Origin: Roseivirga sp.
GTDB taxonomy: Bacteria; Bacteroidota; Bacteroidia; Cytophagales; Cyclobacteriaceae
DNA length: 64,000 nt
Direction of reading: 5' to 3'
Assembly: GCA_021404565.1 (NCBI GenBank)
Contig: JAAWWF010000041.1
Span: 124,001-188,000 of the forward strand
The notes under the pieces are model-generated. The model was not told the DNA's origin, did no database searches, and was given only the letters and a program-made list of their open reading frames with translations. The translations under genes and the position numbers were made by a program. Position 1 is the first letter of the stretch. The number at the start of each line of letters is the position of its first letter. Below, piece by piece: positions 16,225-25,250 of this stretch.

Positions 16225-18560
16225 TAATAAGGCCTGTAGATATCGTCTTCAAAGATAACGGAATCCCGGGCTACACTATCCCGTGTGTCTGGCAGGATAT
16301 CAAATCTCGGACAATCGATGATGATATCAAGCTCATCCGGAAGAGGAAAGTACCCTTTTTCGAGGTTTACTTCCGGGTCGTCATAACTTTTTTGAAGGAA
16401 GCGGCCCACAATAGGTAATGCTGTGAGTGCACCCTGGCCCTGAGCCCAGTTTTTGAAGTGAATGGCCCGGTCATCACCACCTACCCAGGCACCTACTACC
16501 AGATCTTTTGTCACGGCCATAAACCAGCCGTCAGATGAATTTTGAGTAGTTCCGGTTTTGGCACCGATTTGGTTACTATCACTGCGAACCAGAAGTTGAT
16601 ACTCCCAATCAAGTCTGCGGCCAGAACCGACCTTTACTGTTTCCTGGAGCATGTTGAGCATGACATAGGCCGTTTGCTCACTGATACTCTTTTTCTTTTG
16701 GGGAACTTTGGAATAGAGAATATTTCCAAAGCGGTCTTCTATTCGGGTGATAAAGTGGGGCTCTATATAGGTTCCCTTATTCACGAAGGTGCCATAAGCG
16801 CCTACTATTTCGTGTAAAGAAACGTCTTGTGTGCCAAGCACCATGGATGGAAATGGCTGAATATCACTCTGAATCCCTAGTCTTTTCACCATATCAGTAG
16901 CGTTTTCCGGCTTCACCTTGGCAATGATCTGGGCACTGATAGAATTTACAGATTTGGCGAGTGCCCTTTTCAGAGGCATCGCTTCTCCTGTATAACCAGT
17001 GCGATCCGAGTTTTTCGGAGTCCATGGTTCGTAGCCAGGTATGTTCACGGTAGTAGCCCGATCATAAAATACATCGCAAGGAGAATACCCGTTTTCTACG
17101 GCTTTGGCATAAACCATCGGTTTAAACAAGGAGCCGGGTTGACGTTTACCGTGTCTCACGTGATCAAACTTGAAGTACTTAAAGTCTACATCGCCAACCC
17201 AGGCCTTGATCTGACCTGTGTGTGGGTCAGCAGCCATGAAGCCACCGTGCAGGAAGTGCTTGTAGTACTTGAGTGAATCAATGGGGCTGAGGAGCGTGTC
17301 GATTTCACCGGCCCAGGAGAATACTTTCATGGGCACTGCTTTGTTCAAAATATAGTCTACTGAATCAGAGTCTTTGCCATACTTCTTTACGAGGCTTCTA
17401 TAGCGCTGAGTCCTCGGCAATGCTTGTTCTTCAATAAAGTCTTTTATAACCCTGCCATCTTTATCAATCCAGGGATCTCGCATGCTGCCATCTGACTCTT
17501 TCAGTGAGTTCATAAACAGGCGCTGTACATTCCTCATGGTGCTGTCTAACGCTTTTTCAGCGTGTGCCTGCATGCGACTATCTATCGTGGTATATACCCT
17601 GATGCCATCGGCAAAGAGGTCAAAGTCATATTCCCTGCCAATTTTGAGCAGGTCTTTCTTTACCTCTTCTCTAAAGTATTGTGCCTGTCCGGTAACATGG
17701 TTTTGTTTCTTAAAGTCGAGTACAATGTCCTGTACCTTAAGGGTATCATAGGCTTCTTTGCTTAAGAATCCGTACTTCACCATCTGGTTCATTACTACAT
17801 TCCTTCTTCCCTTGGAGCGTTCCGGATACTTGTCGGGCCGGTAGCCATTTACCTGTTTTTGCATGCCGGCCAGAACAGCTGCTTCCTGAATGGCCAGATC
17901 CTTAGGCTCTTTATTAAAATAGATTTTAGCGGCAGACATGATGCCATGAGCATTGTTGCTGAACTCGACAGTGTTATAGTACATGGCCATGATCTCTTCC
18001 TTGGTATAGGATCGTTCAAGCCTGACAGCCAGAATCCATTCTTTTGTCTTATAAATCAGCTGGTCTAGAAAGCCTGTGATTCCTTCCAGCTTGCCTTTTT
18101 CATCATCGCTGATCACCCTGGTAGAAAACAGCTGCTTGGCCAGCTGTTGACTAATGGTACTACCTCCTCCTTTCGGGCTGAAGGTCAACACTCCATAGGC
18201 CACCCTTCCCATACTTTCAAGGTCAATGCCTGAATGGTTTTCGAAGCGAATGTCTTCGGCTGCCAGCAGTGCATTGATCAGGTTTGGTCCAAGCTCATCG
18301 TAGGTTACCGGGTTTCTGTTATCACGATAATAGCTACCAAGGATAACACCGTCAGCACTATAGAGCAATGAGCTTAGGTTTTGTTTTGGATTTTCGAGCT
18401 GGCTGTAGGACGGTAACTCGCCAAAAAGGTTGCCCAAATTGCTGCTAACGGCCCATATGTACAGCGGCAGCCCAATGATACCGGCCAGAAATAGCGTCCA
18501 AACAATTCGAGTGAACTTTTTCAGTTTCTTCCTTGGCTTTTTTTCTTCTACGTCTGACAT
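16224..18560 (-). CDS. Class A penicillin-binding protein (transglycosylase/transpeptidase)
   Basis: A 778-residue PBP1A-type protein. One membrane helix lies at residues about 18-40. The GT51 glycosyltransferase domain has the catalytic AAEDIRFENHSG near residue 102 and GGGSTISQQLAKQLF near residue 130. The transpeptidase domain carries the active serine in GSLFKP (about residue 475), AKSVNS as the SxN motif, and KTGTTQNSSDG (about residue 668). It polymerises lipid II and cross-links glycan strands in the periplasm. It starts five bases after the end of sprE/porW and overlaps uvrC by one base, so expression is probably linked to the T9SS lipoprotein gene upstream. Confidence 0.95.
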   Translation of the reverse strand: MSDVEEKKPRKKLKKFTRIVWTLFLAGIIGLPLYIWAVSSNLGNLFGELPSYSQLENPKQNLSSLLYSADGVILGSYYRDNRNPVTYDELGPNLINALLAAEDIRFENHSGIDLESMGRVAYGVLTFSPKGGGSTISQQLAKQLFSTRVISDDEKGKLEGITGFLDQLIYKTKEWILAVRLERSYTKEEIMAMYYNTVEFSNNAHGIMSAAKIYFNKEPKDLAIQEAAVLAGMQKQVNGYRPDKYPERSKGRRNVVMNQMVKYGFLSKEAYDTLKVQDIVLDFKKQNHVTGQAQYFREEVKKDLLKIGREYDFDLFADGIRVYTTIDSRMQAHAEKALDSTMRNVQRLFMNSLKESDGSMRDPWIDKDGRVIKDFIEEQALPRTQRYRSLVKKYGKDSDSVDYILNKAVPMKVFSWAGEIDTLLSPIDSLKYYKHFLHGGFMAADPHTGQIKAWVGDVDFKYFKFDHVRHGKRQPGSLFKPMVYAKAVENGYSPCDVFYDRATTVNIPGYEPWTPKNSDRTGYTGEAMPLKRALAKSVNSISAQIIAKVKPENATDMVKRLGIQSDIQPFPSMVLGTQDVSLHEIVGAYGTFVNKGTYIEPHFITRIEDRFGNILYSKVPQKKKSISEQTAYVMLNMLQETVKVGSGRRLDWEYQLLVRSDSNQIGAKTGTTQNSSDGWFMAVTKDLVVGAWVGGDDRAIHFKNWAQGQGALTALPIVGRFLQKSYDDPEVNLEKGYFPLPDELDIIIDCPRFDILPDTRDSVARDSVIFEDDIYRPY

Positions 18561-18565
18561 AAGGC

Positions 18566-21160
18566 CTATTTGTAAAAACGTTTGTAAAACTTCAGATAAA
18601 GTGGAACGTCCCTTTTACCCTGTGCATCATCAAAGAACACCCTGAAGTTGTCCTTGGATATAACAAAATTATTAAAATTAATGTCGAGCTGAATCGGTAA
18701 TGTACTAATATCCTTGGTCAATCTTCCCTGATAAGCTTCTGCAGCCGTTTTTGTCGGGAAGGAAATAAAAATCATTGTGGTCTTCTTTTGAGCATCCACC
18801 AACAGCTTTCCGGTACTCAGGTTTGTCTTAAAGTTGGCCTTGTTGTAAGTATCTATGGCATTTTGTAGCGAATCTGCATTGTTCAATTCATGATTGAAGA
18901 TTATGGCCACCGAATGGAGCTGATTAAAATCTTCACTGTAGAGAAACTCTTCATCCACAGGTCCCGATTTGGTAGGCTTAAGGGCTTCAATACGTTTTTT
19001 GGCTTCATCGTGCAGGGGGCCTTCCGGATACTCCTCTGTGTAAGCTGTCAGTGCCGACTCATAGGAAACGAGATTTTCTGTATGGGCTTTCAATATGGCT
19101 GCCAGGTATTTCACTGTCGGGAGAAAATCTACATCCTCAAAAGAGGCGAGTGCGCTTCTGATAATTTCATCTGCCTTAAAGTACTCTCCATTGTCATAAG
19201 CATTGTAGGCAGAGGCATAAATACCTTGTAATCTTTTGTCTCTTGCTTCTTTTTCCTCAAGATAGCGAGGGTTGATCAGGAGCTTAGCTGTCAATGAATC
19301 AGGGAATTCCTGGATGATCTGATTCTTATAGCCGTTTGATCTATTGACATCTATGGGCAGATAGATGGAATACAGAGCAAACAATGCGTCCAATCTGAAA
19401 TCTGTTTCCGGGTACTTCTCCAATAGAGTCTGGTAAGTGGTGGCCGAGTTGTCAACCTTTTCCAGCCCAAAACGATAAATATCGCCTAATTTGAAGTAGG
19501 CTGCTTGTGATGCCAGGCCAAGCTCCGCTTTGGCTTCAGGTGATGTGGGCACCGTAGCAAGAAGTTTATCTTTCTCCGCTTTTCTTGCTCCTGTTTCTTC
19601 AATCTCGGCTTCCTCTATTTTTGCCTGTAGGGCGGGGTCGTCCTCTTCCGTATCTGTTGTATTGTCAGCAAAAGACTCTTTGACAGACCGCCTCCAGTTA
19701 TCTTCAAGCGGACGGTCACCCCACTGTCTGCGAAACTGTAGTTCTCCTTGGCTCATGGCGGCTTCATTATCGAAATACCATTGACCTGATCCAGCGGTAT
19801 TACCACCAAATACATCACTACCGTTATTTGCAGTAGCAACTCCTGTATTTAACCGCGCTTCTTTTTTTGCAGCTTCTTTTTCCTCTTCTTCTTTCTCGTC
19901 CAGGTAGATATCGAGGTAGGCATCCAGTTGCACAGGTGAAAGCTCAGCGAGTGATAGCAGGCTGTCATTGACCCGGATTATATTGAGTTGTTTAACAAAG
20001 TCACTTAATACGAGCTGTCTGCTCAAGACCTGATCATATCCTTCCTCGTCTTTGGGCATTACACTGATAGTACTATCGTAATAATTGCTTGCCAATTCGA
20101 ATTTTTCGTAGATCTCATAATAAAGCTCTCCGGCTCTGAGGTATGAAAGAGATTTTTGTCTTGCCGAGGGCTCTTCTACACTAACTGCTTTCAGGTAGTT
20201 GCCTAGTGCCAGATCGTAGTTAGCCTGCTTTTTTTCAAACTGGCCCATCTCATAGTAAATCTTGCCCTGATATTCCTTGTTTTTGCCATCCTTGAGCAGT
20301 TTTGCGTAGACCTCACGTATCTTTTCAATATCTCCACTACTCTTAAAGGCAGATACCTGCTGCATGTTCAGGCGCGCGTGAAAGTCCAGTTCGTAAGGAG
20401 GTGCTCCCACTAAAGAGGCTTTGTAATAGTCGAATGCCTCTGTGTTTCTGCCATCGGCCTGCGAAATCTGGCCAAGAATAAAATTGATCCGGGAGCGCTC
20501 ATTTTTATTTCTAACGTAATCACTCACCAGGCTAAGGTCCTGTGTCATCTCAGTCATTTCCCCCATGCGCTGATGAAAGAAGGCGGAAGTGATTTTGTAG
20601 TTGATAAGATTTTCTTCCGAGAGGTCCTGAAGATCCAGGTAATTGACTACCTCTTCCACGTTGGTGGTGTCACTGGCATCCATATAAGTGCGCATCAGGG
20701 CTATAAGCGCAGCATGGCGCGTATCGTCATCATCGCTTGTTTGGTTGATGTATTGGAGAGTGGCCACGGCCAGAGCGAATTCTGCCTGCAGATGTCTGAT
20801 TTTACCGATGATCAGGTAGCTGTCGTCTACCCAATCGCTGGATTTGTGCCATTCGATTACCTGTGAAGCTTTTTTAAAGGCATCTTCAAGTTTGCTTTTA
20901 TTTCCATTGATGACACCGGAATCTATCTCAGGATAAATTTTGAGAATGTCATTGTAGTTATATTCGTAACCATCGTCAATGGCTTCCATTACTTCACTCA
21001 GCCGTAAGTCGGCATAGAAATAGCCATTGTAGCGCGCTGTCATATTTTGATAGCCCTTACCGCCACAACCGAAAAGGATGACAGACCCCAGCAACAAGGT
21101 CAAAAAGTGTTTTTTATGTAAATAGGTGACTCTCAATTTTCTACAAACCCAATAAGGCAA
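18566..21160 (-). CDS. sprE: SprE/PorW TPR lipoprotein of the type IX secretion system
   Basis: An 864-residue lipoprotein. The lipobox ILFGC puts the lipidated cysteine at residue 32, followed by GGKGYQNMTARYNGYFYADLRL, a strong match to SprE/PorW, which has FxN/A-rYNgYF just after the anchor. Tetratricopeptide-type helices fill residues about 60-420 and 555-740; between them is an acidic, glutamate/lysine-rich linker, and the last 100 residues form a separate small domain. PorW/SprE links the GldKLMN motor to the outer-membrane translocon. No ATG exists upstream of the signal peptide: an in-frame TAA lies just before, and the candidates are TTG at 21160 or TTG at 21136 (giving a 24-residue lipoprotein signal). 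The second fits a signal peptide better. Confidence 0.88.
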   Translation of the reverse strand: MPYWVCRKLRVTYLHKKHFLTLLLGSVILFGCGGKGYQNMTARYNGYFYADLRLSEVMEAIDDGYEYNYNDILKIYPEIDSGVINGNKSKLEDAFKKASQVIEWHKSSDWVDDSYLIIGKIRHLQAEFALAVATLQYINQTSDDDDTRHAALIALMRTYMDASDTTNVEEVVNYLDLQDLSEENLINYKITSAFFHQRMGEMTEMTQDLSLVSDYVRNKNERSRINFILGQISQADGRNTEAFDYYKASLVGAPPYELDFHARLNMQQVSAFKSSGDIEKIREVYAKLLKDGKNKEYQGKIYYEMGQFEKKQANYDLALGNYLKAVSVEEPSARQKSLSYLRAGELYYEIYEKFELASNYYDSTISVMPKDEEGYDQVLSRQLVLSDFVKQLNIIRVNDSLLSLAELSPVQLDAYLDIYLDEKEEEEKEAAKKEARLNTGVATANNGSDVFGGNTAGSGQWYFDNEAAMSQGELQFRRQWGDRPLEDNWRRSVKESFADNTTDTEEDDPALQAKIEEAEIEETGARKAEKDKLLATVPTSPEAKAELGLASQAAYFKLGDIYRFGLEKVDNSATTYQTLLEKYPETDFRLDALFALYSIYLPIDVNRSNGYKNQIIQEFPDSLTAKLLINPRYLEEKEARDKRLQGIYASAYNAYDNGEYFKADEIIRSALASFEDVDFLPTVKYLAAILKAHTENLVSYESALTAYTEEYPEGPLHDEAKKRIEALKPTKSGPVDEEFLYSEDFNQLHSVAIIFNHELNNADSLQNAIDTYNKANFKTNLSTGKLLVDAQKKTTMIFISFPTKTAAEAYQGRLTKDISTLPIQLDINFNNFVISKDNFRVFFDDAQGKRDVPLYLKFYKRFYK

Positions 21161-21214
21161 CGAAATTAAGGCTTAATTAATACAATAAAACCAATGTGAT
21201 TCTCTATTAATCTA

Positions 21215-21222
21215 TAATTTTG
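21215..21222 (+). promoter_or_regulatory. Bacteroidota -7 box upstream of M23 peptidase
   Basis: TAATTTTG matches TAnnTTTG and lies 19 bases before the GTG start at 21242, in the divergent gap between sprE and the peptidase gene. No clear -33 element is visible. Confidence 0.4.
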
Positions 21223-21241
21223 TTGTCCTTGAAATTAGAAA

Positions 21242-22102
21242 GTGGCGAGATTTAAGAAAACCCTATCCAACTGGCTTAACAACCGGCATATTCTGATCAT
21301 TCAGAATGAAGAGGATTTCTCTGAAAAGGGTACCTATAATTTTACCTATGCCCGTATTATTCTCTTTGCCTTTCTGGCCTTTTTATTGGTGCTGGCTTTA
21401 AGCTTCTATTTGGTCAATACTTTTCTGGCACAATGGTTCGATCCCCGATTTGCAGAACGGGAGACACGGGAAGATCTGGTAGAAATACAACTTTCTGTTG
21501 ATTCTCTGGAAGATAAACTATTAGAGCGTAATGCCTATATAGATATGATCATGGCCCGACTCGAGGGTGACACTACCTCCAATCAGGAGGATATGCTGTC
21601 ACAATCTAATCAGGGAGTGCAGGTAACCCAGGATGGCGAATCCCGTGTAATTGACTCATTATTTAAGTCTGAGTTTGAAACAGGCGGAGGTGATTTTTTA
21701 CTAACACAGTCTCTTCGGAATTTTGAACTACGTGAAACCTACTTTTTTTCACCGATAACTGGTTATATCTCAGCAGCATTCGACCCCAAGAGTGAGCATT
21801 ACGGGATTGATGTGGTTTCTAAAAAAGACGAACCGGTAAAGTGTATTGCCGATGGTACTGTGCTCTTTGCTACCTGGACACAGGAGGCGGGCAATGTTAT
21901 TGCAGTGCAGCATCAGGCCAATCTGATTTCTATTTATAAACATAACTCGACCTTAACCAAAGAAATTGGTAACTTCGTAAGCGCAGGTGAGATCATTGCC
22001 ATAATTGGCAATACCGGAGAGTTGACTAGTGGGCCCCATTTGCACTTTGAACTCTGGTATAATGGCAATGCTGTGAATCCGGAGGAGTTTATTTCGTTTT
22101 AG
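21242..22102 (+). CDS. M23 (LytM-type) metallopeptidase, membrane anchored
   Basis: A 286-residue protein starting at GTG, which is forced because an in-frame TAG lies two codons upstream. One membrane helix lies at residues about 38-62 (ARIILFAFLAFLLVLALSFYLV), then a coiled-coil-like stretch (LVEIQLSVDSLEDKLLERNAYI), then a LytM domain from residue about 175. The zinc ligands are seen in HYGIDV (HxxxD) and in HLHFE (HxH) near the C-terminus. Such enzymes cut peptidoglycan peptide bridges in the periplasm or act as regulators of other hydrolases. The following bactofilin starts 27 bases downstream; M23 peptidase-bactofilin pairs are a widespread arrangement linked to local cell-wall shaping. 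Confidence 0.9.
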   Translation: MARFKKTLSNWLNNRHILIIQNEEDFSEKGTYNFTYARIILFAFLAFLLVLALSFYLVNTFLAQWFDPRFAERETREDLVEIQLSVDSLEDKLLERNAYIDMIMARLEGDTTSNQEDMLSQSNQGVQVTQDGESRVIDSLFKSEFETGGGDFLLTQSLRNFELRETYFFSPITGYISAAFDPKSEHYGIDVVSKKDEPVKCIADGTVLFATWTQEAGNVIAVQHQANLISIYKHNSTLTKEIGNFVSAGEIIAIIGNTGELTSGPHLHFELWYNGNAVNPEEFISF

Positions 22103-22129
22103 ACAATAACCATTAACCTCAGCCATAAT

Positions 22130-22552
22130 ATGTTCTCTAAAGAAGAAAAAAAATCTGTTGAAGATCTGAGCGGTACCAGTAATATCATTGGTAAAGAAAC
22201 ACTGCTGGAAGGCAGTATTGAGTCTATAGGTAATATCAGGATAGAGGGGAGAGTATTTGGCAATGCTAAGGCGAAGGCCAAGTTTGTGATGGGAAGTGAT
22301 GCCTTTGTAGATGGCAATGTAATGGCACGTACTGCCGAGGTAGCTGGTAAAATTACTGGTAACATAGAAATCTCTGAGCTTTTGATTTTAAAGCCAAGCG
22401 CGGTTATTAATGGAGATATTCTCACCAATAAGCTGGTAGTAGAACCCGGAGCTACCTTCAATGGTGGCTGTAAAATGGGGCATCTGGCCAAAGAGATTGA
22501 AATTAATACCCCTGAGCCCCGTTCTCAGCAGAAAATGGTCAAACACGCCTGA
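22130..22552 (+). CDS. Bactofilin (polymer-forming cytoskeletal protein)
   Basis: A 140-residue protein whose core, residues about 22-120, is a right-handed beta-helix: short repeats such as IRIEGRVFGNAKAKAKFVMG, ADGNVMART-like turns and GNIEISELLILKPSAVINGDI are characteristic of bactofilins. Ends are short and disordered. Bactofilins polymerise without nucleotide and scaffold cell-wall enzymes at membranes. The preceding gene encodes a membrane-bound M23 peptidase, the typical partner. A second, shorter bactofilin occurs in this window at 29228-29512. Confidence 0.9.
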   Translation: MFSKEEKKSVEDLSGTSNIIGKETLLEGSIESIGNIRIEGRVFGNAKAKAKFVMGSDAFVDGNVMARTAEVAGKITGNIEISELLILKPSAVINGDILTNKLVVEPGATFNGGCKMGHLAKEIEINTPEPRSQQKMVKHA

Positions 22553-22629
22553 TCCTTGTCTTAATCTTAGATCTTTCCATTTGTAGTTGAGGCGCTGGGC
22601 ATTGTACCTGCATTTTGTAGTTTTATCTT

Positions 22630-22833
22630 ATGACTGAAAAAGGCCCTAACGACCTGCTCAAATACTCAGGCCTTGGGATGCAGTTTTTTCTCACTATCGC
22701 TATTTGTGGCTGGTTGGGTTACAAAATGGACGAATGGTGGCGTGAGGGCCAACCCCTTTTTGTAATTATTATGATCTTTCTGGGTACAGTTGGTGGCTTC
22801 TATCAGCTCTATCGGGCTACCAAAGAAAAGTAA
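22630..22833 (+). CDS. atpZ: AtpZ/AtpI family small membrane protein
   Basis: A 67-residue protein with two membrane helices (about residues 15-30 and 42-58). LKYSGLGMQFFLTIAICGWLGYKMDEWW and the later FLGTVGGFYQLYRATKEK are typical of AtpZ proteins at the head of F-type ATP synthase operons. AtpZ is thought to help assemble the c ring and, in some species, to transport Mg or Ca with AtpI. It lies 57 bases upstream of the next gene. Confidence 0.85.
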   Translation: MTEKGPNDLLKYSGLGMQFFLTIAICGWLGYKMDEWWREGQPLFVIIMIFLGTVGGFYQLYRATKEK

Positions 22834-22878
22834 GTGTTGCCTTTATTGTCATGGCATGGATAGCTGCCGGGCTTTTAC

Positions 22879-22886
22879 TACTTTTG
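22879..22886 (+). promoter_or_regulatory. Bacteroidota -7 box directly before the AtpI-like gene
   Basis: TACTTTTG matches TAnnTTTG and ends four bases before the ATG at 22891. If used, it gives a nearly leaderless transcript starting inside the ATP synthase operon. No -33 TTG is found at standard spacing. The same TACTTTTGCG string precedes the 1885-residue array gene. Confidence 0.4.
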
Positions 22887-22890
22887 CGCC

Positions 22891-23295
22891 ATGAATATTT
22901 TGGCGCAGCAGTTTATAAGAATACTCGTTCTTACTGCCATCATTATAGGGTTAATCCTGGGCTTAGGTGCTTTAGGATTGAATAACATCATCCATGAAGA
23001 TATCTGGTCCATCGTGATTTTCTCTTCGCTTGTAGGGGTAGGCGTGGCCTTTGTCAATATGTATTTTGTGAAGAAAGGAAGCCAGCTGGGCCTGGTCAAT
23101 GTCTTTCTGGCAACTACTGCTTTTCGTATGATGCTGAGCATCATCTTCATCACAATTGTTTTCTATCTCGGACTGGAAAACGCACAGGTCTGGATAGCCA
23201 ATTTCTTCGTGATCTATTTATTCTACTTAGTATTTGAAATATATACCATTATGGCTAACTTGCGCGCGATTTCGAATGAGGGGGAACCACAATGA
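22891..23295 (+). CDS. AtpI-like ATP synthase operon membrane protein
   Basis: A 134-residue membrane protein with four predicted helices (IRILVLTAIIIGLILGLGALGL, IWSIVIFSSLVGVGVAFVNMYF, TTAFRMMLSIIFITIVFYLG and ANFFVIYLFYLVFEIYTIMA). Size, topology and position between atpZ and atpB match the AtpI-like proteins of Bacteroidota ATP synthase operons. Those proteins are thought to assist c-ring assembly. The stop codon overlaps the atpB start (ATGA), a four-base overlap implying coupled translation. Confidence 0.75.
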   Translation: MNILAQQFIRILVLTAIIIGLILGLGALGLNNIIHEDIWSIVIFSSLVGVGVAFVNMYFVKKGSQLGLVNVFLATTAFRMMLSIIFITIVFYLGLENAQVWIANFFVIYLFYLVFEIYTIMANLRAISNEGEPQ

Positions 23296-24362
23296 CTGAA
23301 AAACCTAGATTGAACAAGTTTAAATTACTGATCGTTAGTCTTTTAACTTTTGTGCTTTTACTGGCAAATACTGCCAATATTTTCGCTTCAGACCCTGTTT
23401 CTGACCCTGAGGCAGATCAGGAAGAATTCAACCCTAGCGAAACCATCGTACATCACGTTCTTGATGATCACATTTGGCACTTCTTTGATGGCCATTACGG
23501 TACACTTTATTTACCCGTGATTGTTTATTCGAGCGAGAAAGGATTTGATTTCTTCTCTTCCAAAAATTTCTATGATGATCATCACAATATGGTGGAGTAC
23601 AAAGGGTACTCTCTGGAGCACGGGCTGCATATTGTAGGCGATGGTCATGGTGAACATGCAGAGGGAGGTTTTCTTCTCGATTTGTCCATTACAAAAAACG
23701 TAGCGACTCTTTTGATCAATGCCCTGATCCTGTTTTTGGTATTCAGAGCAGTGGCCAATGGTTATAAAAAGAATCATGGTAAGGCACCAAAAGGAATTCA
23801 GGCGGTATTCGAGCCTCTTGTAATCTACCTGAGAGATGATGTGATCAAGCCAAACATTGGCAAGGGCTACGAGAAGTATCTGCCTTATTTATTAACGCTT
23901 TTCTTCTTCATCCTTTTCGGTAATATCATTGGCCTGCTACCTGGTGCAGCTAACATGACAGGTAACATTGCTGTTACTTTAGTTTTGGCTCTGTTTACTT
24001 TCATTATTACCAATGTAAAAGGAAACAAGGGGTATTGGGGACACATCCTGTCGCCTCCTGGCGTGCCTATGGCGTTGAAGCCGTTGATCGTGTTAGTAGA
24101 GGTGATCGGGATCTTTACCAAACCAATCTCATTAACTGTACGACTTTTCGTGGCGATTACTGCTGGTCACATTGTGATGCTCAGCTTGATCTCACTGGCT
24201 TTTATATTCGGAAGTATAGCTGTAGGAGCAGCATCTTCCCTGATAGTATTGTTTATCAACCTCATCGAGATTTTGGTAGCAGGAATTCAGGCATACGTAT
24301 TTACGATGTTCTCAGCACTCTACATTGGCATGGCCACTGCAGAGCACGATGAACATCACTAA
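23292..24362 (+). CDS. atpB: F-type ATP synthase subunit a
   Basis: A 356-residue membrane protein. The conserved arginine faces the c ring in PISLTVRLFVAITAGHIVM near the C-terminus. It is about 85 residues longer than E. coli subunit a: after a signal-like first helix there is an acidic, histidine-rich extramembrane segment (residues about 35-130, including HHVLDDHIWHFFDGHYG and GHGEHAEGG) before the core helices. Such N-terminal extensions occur in other Bacteroidota, but the role of the histidine-rich segment is unknown. The gene lies in the order atpZ, AtpI-like, atpB, atpE, atpF, atpH, atpA, atpG. Confidence 0.95.
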   Translation: MTEKPRLNKFKLLIVSLLTFVLLLANTANIFASDPVSDPEADQEEFNPSETIVHHVLDDHIWHFFDGHYGTLYLPVIVYSSEKGFDFFSSKNFYDDHHNMVEYKGYSLEHGLHIVGDGHGEHAEGGFLLDLSITKNVATLLINALILFLVFRAVANGYKKNHGKAPKGIQAVFEPLVIYLRDDVIKPNIGKGYEKYLPYLLTLFFFILFGNIIGLLPGAANMTGNIAVTLVLALFTFIITNVKGNKGYWGHILSPPGVPMALKPLIVLVEVIGIFTKPISLTVRLFVAITAGHIVMLSLISLAFIFGSIAVGAASSLIVLFINLIEILVAGIQAYVFTMFSALYIGMATAEHDEHH

Positions 24363-24382
24363 GACTAGAAACATAAGTTTAA

Positions 24383-24667
<285 letters not shown>

Positions 24668-24672
24668 TTATC

Positions 24673-24710
24673 AAGAGCCTGTTGTCAACATTAGGTTGCG
24701 ACAGGCTCTT
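24673..24710 (+). promoter_or_regulatory. Intercistronic hairpin between atpE and atpF
   Basis: AAGAGCCTGT and ACAGGCTCTT form a perfect 10-bp stem around an 18-base loop, six bases after the atpE stop. No T run follows, so it is not a standard terminator. A plausible role is RNA stabilisation or partial attenuation so that subunit c, needed in many copies, is made in excess of the downstream subunits. Confidence 0.65.
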
Positions 24711-24745
24711 CATTAAAGCATTAAGTAAAATCTAGTTTATATAAG

Positions 24746-25240
24746 ATGGAATTACTAACCCCAGGATCAGGTCTCATTATTTGGCAAGCCATTATCTTCT
24801 TAGCATTGATTCTATTGCTGAAGAAGTTTGCTTGGGGACCCATCATCTCTTCTTTAAAGGAAAGAGAAGTAGGTATTGAAGAATCTCTGGCTGCTGCTGA
24901 GCAGGCTAAGAGCGAAATGGCCTCTTTGAAGTCTGATAACGAGAAGCTTTTGAAAGAAGCTCGTTTGGAGAGAGATGTCATGCTGAAAGACGCTTTGACA
25001 ACGGCTAACAAAATCAAGGAAGAAGCAAGAGAAGAAACTTCTAAGATCAGCTCTAAAATGATTGAGGATGCTAAGGCGACCATCGAGAATGAAAAGAAAG
25101 CTGCTCTCGCTGATATCAAAACACAGGTGTCTCTGTTATCGCTTGACATTGCCGAGAAATTGCTAAGAAAACAACTTGGAAACGAAAAAGAGCAGAAAGC
25201 CCTTGTTGACGAGTTTGTGAAAGATTTGAACCTGAACTAA
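24746..25240 (+). CDS. atpF: F-type ATP synthase subunit b
   Basis: A 164-residue protein with one N-terminal membrane helix (residues about 9-27, GLIIWQAIIFLALILLLKKF) followed by a long charged helix rich in Ala, Lys and Glu (EESLAAAEQAKSEMASLKS). FAWGPI after the helix is typical. It forms the peripheral stalk joining subunit a to the F1 head through delta. atpH follows after ten bases. Confidence 0.95.
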   Translation: MELLTPGSGLIIWQAIIFLALILLLKKFAWGPIISSLKEREVGIEESLAAAEQAKSEMASLKSDNEKLLKEARLERDVMLKDALTTANKIKEEAREETSKISSKMIEDAKATIENEKKAALADIKTQVSLLSLDIAEKLLRKQLGNEKEQKALVDEFVKDLNLN

Positions 25241-25250
25241 TACATCACGG

